DNA from: Bacillus ndiopicus
GTDB taxonomy: Bacteria > Bacillota > Bacilli > Bacillales_A > Planococcaceae
DNA length: 64,000 bases
Reading direction: 5' to 3'
Assembly (NCBI RefSeq): GCF_000612805.1
Contig: NZ_HG964404.1
Location: forward strand, 146,991 to 210,990
A program made the translations under genes and the position numbers. The notes beneath the pieces were generated by a model. The model was not told the DNA's origin and ran no database searches. It saw only the letters and a list, made by a program, of their open reading frames with translations. Of this stretch, positions 60,883-64,000 are shown one piece after another. Position 1 is the first letter of the stretch. Each line of letters starts with the position of its first letter.

Positions 60883-62070
60883 TTATAATAAATGCGCCAT
60901 TTTTTCTTTTTTTGTATTCATATAATAAGTATTTTCTTCTACTAAACCTGCAACAAGCGGCACGCGTTCCACAACTGTTATACCGTATCGTTCCAACTGT
61001 ACTACCTTATCGGGATTATTCGTCATTAAACGGATATGTGTAACCCCTAAATCTCGCAGCATTTGTGCACATAAACTGTAATCGCGTAGCTCGCCAGCAA
61101 AGCCAAGCTTTTCATTTGCCTCAACCGTATCATAGCCTTGTTCCTGTAATTCATATGCCTTTAATTTATTTAATAAGCCTATCCCTCGCCCTTCCTGTCT
61201 CATATAAAGGATAGCCCCTACCCCTTCCTGTTCAATTCGAGCAAGTGCTGCTTGTAGCTGAGCCCCGCAATCACAGCGCTTCGAGCCAAAAATATCACCT
61301 GTTAAACATTCAGAGTGAATGCGGATAAGTGGCGCCTCTACCTGATGTAAATTTCCTTTAACAATTGCAACATGCTCCTTGAAGTCGATTGAATTCGCAT
61401 AGCCAATCATTGTAAAGTCACCGTAATGTGATGGTAGCTGAACTTTTGCTTCACGCGAGATGATTTGCTCTTTTTCAAGACGATATTGGATTAAGCTTTC
61501 AATCGTAATAAGCCTCATATTAAATTTTTCAGCGAGTTTTTTTAATTGAGGCAAGCGAGCCATCGTACCGTCCTCATTCATAATTTCGCAAATAACTCCT
61601 GCTTGTTTACTTTTACAAAGCCTCGCTAAATCAACTGCCGCCTCTGTATGTCCTGGTCTTACCAGAACTCCATTTTCCTTTGCAATTAACGGGAAAACAT
61701 GGCCTGGGCGACGAAAGTGCTGTGACTGCGCACTTTCATCAAGCATTTTTTCAATCGTTAATGCTCTTTGAAACGCACTAATTCCAGTGGTAGTATCCAT
61801 ATAATCAATACTTACTGTAAATGCCGTTTGATGATTGTCCGTATTATTTTGAACCATTGGCTCTAAGCTAAGTGCCTGTGCAATTTGTGAGCTAATTGGT
61901 GTACAAATTAACCCTTTTCCATATGTTGCCATAAAATTAATGACTTCTGGCGTTGCATATTCAGCTAATGCAACAAAATCACCTTCATTTTCACGATTCT
62001 CATCATCAACAACGATAACTATTTTCCCTTGTTTTAAATCAGCTAGCGCTTCTTCTATTGTGTTAAACAT
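60883..62070 (-). CDS. ribBA: Bifunctional DHBP synthase / GTP cyclohydrolase II
   Basis: 395 residues. N-terminal RibB domain: [11 protein letters not shown] and [10 protein letters not shown]-terminal RibA domain: the zinc cysteines in [17 protein letters not shown] and RQEGRGIGL. It supplies both precursors of riboflavin. In-operon spacing is 12 bp on each side. Confidence 0.97.
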   Translation of the reverse strand: MFNTIEEALADLKQGKIVIVVDDENRENEGDFVALAEYATPEVINFMATYGKGLICTPISSQIAQALSLEPMVQNNTDNHQTAFTVSIDYMDTTTGISAFQRALTIEKMLDESAQSQHFRRPGHVFPLIAKENGVLVRPGHTEAAVDLARLCKSKQAGVICEIMNEDGTMARLPQLKKLAEKFNMRLITIESLIQYRLEKEQIISREAKVQLPSHYGDFTMIGYANSIDFKEHVAIVKGNLHQVEAPLIRIHSECLTGDIFGSKRCDCGAQLQAALARIEQEGVGAILYMRQEGRGIGLLNKLKAYELQEQGYDTVEANEKLGFAGELRDYSLCAQMLRDLGVTHIRLMTNNPDKVVQLERYGITVVERVPLVAGLVEENTYYMNTKKEKMAHLL

Positions 62071-62082
62071 TTTATCCCACCT

Positions 62083-62715
62083 TTAAAATCCATTTTGTCG
62101 TAGAAAATCCTCTGTTAATGTATTTGATTTAGTTTGTAGCTGTTTGGCAATATACTTACCTAGCATGTCTGTTTCGATGTTGACAAGATCACCTTCACGC
62201 TTAAAACCTAGCGTTGTTTCACCAAATGTATGCGGAATAATCGATACAGTCACAATCTCTTTTTGTAAATCAAAAATTGTTAAGCTAATGCCATCAATGG
62301 CGATTGAGCCACGCGGTATACATAGCGCACTCGCTTCACGCGACACTTTTATATCAAAATAAACAGCATTGGCAAACGAGCGTTTACGTAAAATAGTCCC
62401 CACTTCATCGATATGCCCCGAGACAAAATGACCACCAAATCTCCCATTGGCACTTATGGCGCGCTCTATATTAACAGAAGCACCTACTTGTAATTGCACA
62501 AGTGATGTTGCACGTACGGTCTCAGGCATAACATCAGCGGTGAAAGTTGTGCGAGTGAAGCTTGTGACTGTTAAACATACGCCATTCACCGCAACGCTAT
62601 CGCCAACATTCAAATCTTGCATGATTTTTCGAACACCAATTGTAAAAACAATGGATTCTTGCCCTTTTGCCATTCGCTCAATCGTACCAAGCTCTTCAAT
62701 AATCCCTGTAAACAA
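62083..62715 (-). CDS. ribE: Riboflavin synthase alpha subunit
   Basis: 210 residues. Two lumazine-binding repeats: MFTGIIEELGTIERM ... GDSVAVNGVCLTV in the first, GHFVSGHIDEVGTI ... GSIAIDGISLTI in the second. It dismutates two ribityllumazines to riboflavin. In B. subtilis naming this is ribE (ribB in older lists). Confidence 0.97.
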   Translation of the reverse strand: MFTGIIEELGTIERMAKGQESIVFTIGVRKIMQDLNVGDSVAVNGVCLTVTSFTRTTFTADVMPETVRATSLVQLQVGASVNIERAISANGRFGGHFVSGHIDEVGTILRKRSFANAVYFDIKVSREASALCIPRGSIAIDGISLTIFDLQKEIVTVSIIPHTFGETTLGFKREGDLVNIETDMLGKYIAKQLQTKSNTLTEDFLRQNGF

Positions 62716-62724
62716 GCGCCCACC

Positions 62725-63750
62725 TCATTTCATCGTCATCGTTAATTTAATATCTTCACCGATTTTTTCAACTTCAGTAAACGTAAATGTCCCCTGTAAC
62801 GTTGCCATCGAAAGCGCATCATCTCCCAATAGCTTAGGTGCAATATAGATAATCATTTTTTGTACCAATCTTTGTTGTAGAAAGACATCTGCCAGTTGAC
62901 AGCCTGCTTCGACGTATAATGTCATAACGCCTTCATCTGCTAGCGTCCTTAAAATATTTTGCAAGGAACAATCCTCTATCACAAACGTACGAACGCCTAC
63001 TAAATTACGAGGTTTTGATGTAAAAAGCCACGTTTGAGTCATTTTATCGTTAAAGATTTTCGCTGAGCTTGGAACTTTCCCATCTCGATCGATAACCACT
63101 CGAATTGGCTGTTTATTCGAAGTACTAAGCCGATTCGTTAAGCTTGGATTATCAATACAAACAGTGTTTGAACCAACTAAAATAGCATCATGTATGGAGC
63201 GTGCATAATGAACATCCTCCTGAACTTGCTGACCTGTAATTGCTGTTTGCTTCCCTTTTTCAGCAGCAATTTTACCGTCTATTGAAATGGCTTGCTTTAA
63301 TGTGACATAAGGTAAGCGATGTACAATGTAGTAGAAAAATGCTTCATTGATTGCTTTTGCCTCATCTTCGTATAATCCTACACTTACTGTAATACCAGCC
63401 TCCTCTAGCCTTCGAACACCTTGCCCAGCTACAAGCGGATTGGGATCAAGCGTCGCAATAAATACATGTGCTACCTGCGCTTGAATAAGCGCTTCAACAC
63501 AGGGACCAGTTCGTCCAACATGGCTACAAGGCTCAAGCGTCACATAAACATTTGCTCCCTTCGCTTTTTCACCAGCAATTTTTAAGGCGTTAATTTCCGC
63601 ATGTGCCTCACCTGATTTTAGATGCGCGCCAAAACCTACAATTTCCTCATTTTTTGTAATGACACACCCAACAAGTGGATTGGGGGAAGTTTGATTACTT
63701 CCTGATTTCGCCAAATTCAAAGCAAATTGCATAATTTGCTCGTCGTTCAT
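62725..63750 (-). CDS. ribD: Bifunctional diaminohydroxyphosphoribosylaminopyrimidine deaminase / reductase
   Basis: 341 residues, start ATG after AAAGGAGGTGG. N-terminal deaminase zinc site GEAHAEINAL and VTLEPCSHVGRTGPCVEA; C-terminal NADPH-dependent reductase domain (AILVGSNTVCIDNPSLTNR, RVVIDRDGK). First gene of the operon, directly downstream of the FMN riboswitch. Confidence 0.97.
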   Translation of the reverse strand: MNDEQIMQFALNLAKSGSNQTSPNPLVGCVITKNEEIVGFGAHLKSGEAHAEINALKIAGEKAKGANVYVTLEPCSHVGRTGPCVEALIQAQVAHVFIATLDPNPLVAGQGVRRLEEAGITVSVGLYEDEAKAINEAFFYYIVHRLPYVTLKQAISIDGKIAAEKGKQTAITGQQVQEDVHYARSIHDAILVGSNTVCIDNPSLTNRLSTSNKQPIRVVIDRDGKVPSSAKIFNDKMTQTWLFTSKPRNLVGVRTFVIEDCSLQNILRTLADEGVMTLYVEAGCQLADVFLQQRLVQKMIIYIAPKLLGDDALSMATLQGTFTFTEVEKIGEDIKLTMTMK

Positions 63751-63771
63751 ACAACCACCTCCTTTTAAAAT

Positions 63772-63800
63772 AAAAAAGCCCTCTTATAAAAGGGGCTTTT
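63772..63800 (-). terminator. Riboswitch-controlled terminator ahead of ribD
   Basis: AAAAGCCCCTTTTATAAGAG with GGCTTTTTT on the minus strand forms a terminator just before the ribD ribosome binding site, the expression platform of the FMN element. Confidence 0.85.
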
Positions 63801-63850
63801 GCGGAGAAGGCGTCACTTAATAAACCAGCACTTTAGCTAGTTTTTTGCCT

Positions 63851-63965
63851 AATCCTTCTCTCATCCAGACTATTACTGTCGGCTCCGGAATTTCACCGAA
63901 TCCTGCTTTAAAAAAGCTCGCGGGCTTTACCGCCGATTGGGACTTACACCCGACCCCGAAGGAAT
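63851..63965 (-). promoter_or_regulatory. FMN riboswitch (RFN element)
   Basis: On the minus strand the conserved blocks are in order: CCTTCGGGGTCGGGTG, GGCGGTAAAGCCCGCGAGC, GATTCGGTGAAATTCCGGAG, CCGACAGT and GGATGAGAGAAGGAT. FMN binding favours the terminator at 63772-63800, shutting the operon when flavin is plentiful. The promoter is at or beyond the window edge. Confidence 0.95.
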
Positions 63966-64000
63966 GTTATTCAATTAAAAAAGACCTCACATTTTTTGTG

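Noticed and set aside
1..64000. CRISPR arrays, tRNA or rRNA genes, transposases
   Set aside because: No regularly spaced repeats, tRNA cloverleaf or rRNA sequence, and no transposase-like ORF was found on either strand by reading.

Overview
The window is chromosomal DNA of a low-GC, endospore-forming Gram-positive bacterium, most likely a Lysinibacillus/Solibacillus-type member of the Bacillales. The evidence is two tandem SLH-domain surface proteins, two tiny YjcZ-type sporulation proteins, YugN, YqhV, YxcD and YfkAB homologues, a T-box argS leader, an FMN-riboswitch riboflavin operon, strong AGGAGG-type ribosome binding sites and frequent TTG/GTG starts. No rRNA, tRNA, transposase or CRISPR array was seen.

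Layout. (1) 1-10.3 kb is the right end of a prophage or related integrative element. Its early genes run leftwards: a Cro-like regulator, small regulators, a DnaD-domain replication protein and an ERF annealing protein. Its lysogeny genes run rightwards: a repressor, a HExxH ImmA/IrrE-like protease and a tyrosine integrase. Repressor and Cro-like genes diverge from a control region with three 17-bp operators. A two-gene Cap4/DUF4297 nuclease plus Rad50/SMC-like ATPase module (Lamassu-like defence) lies between repressor and protease, with a LexA-type palindrome just upstream. A further unknown gene with its own extended -10 promoter lies on the opposite strand to the early genes. The element ends in the 5' part of a YbgC/YneP-like thioesterase gene, which it truncates. 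(2) 10.4-22.7 kb is an accessory zone of small genes, gene fragments and repeats. It holds three copies of an endolysin tail segment (one intact gene, two relics), two diverged copies of a ~115-bp repeat, two YjcZ-like genes, an ArsR/AHSA1 pair, two phosphotransferases and an SOS-type promoter in front of a small WYL-like gene. (3) 22.8-35.7 kb holds transport and stress genes: an MFS exporter preceded by a leader ORF and an SD-sequestering hairpin, a MarR/DoxX/DHA2-exporter cluster, a MerR/CNNM-CBS pair, hydrolases, and a relic of a zinc alcohol dehydrogenase. (4) 35.8-64 kb is core-like: argS, a chemoreceptor, the two SLH proteins, aconitase, a beta-helix protein, a DHA2 exporter, a guanine-type deaminase, yfkAB with a dynamin-like GTPase, and ribD-ribE-ribBA-ribH under an FMN riboswitch.

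The most interesting candidate system is the nuclease/ATPase pair built into the lysogeny module with an SOS-type operator. It could link prophage state, DNA damage and anti-phage defence. The nuclease and ATPase families are recognisable. The link to ImmA and LexA is inference from position and motif.
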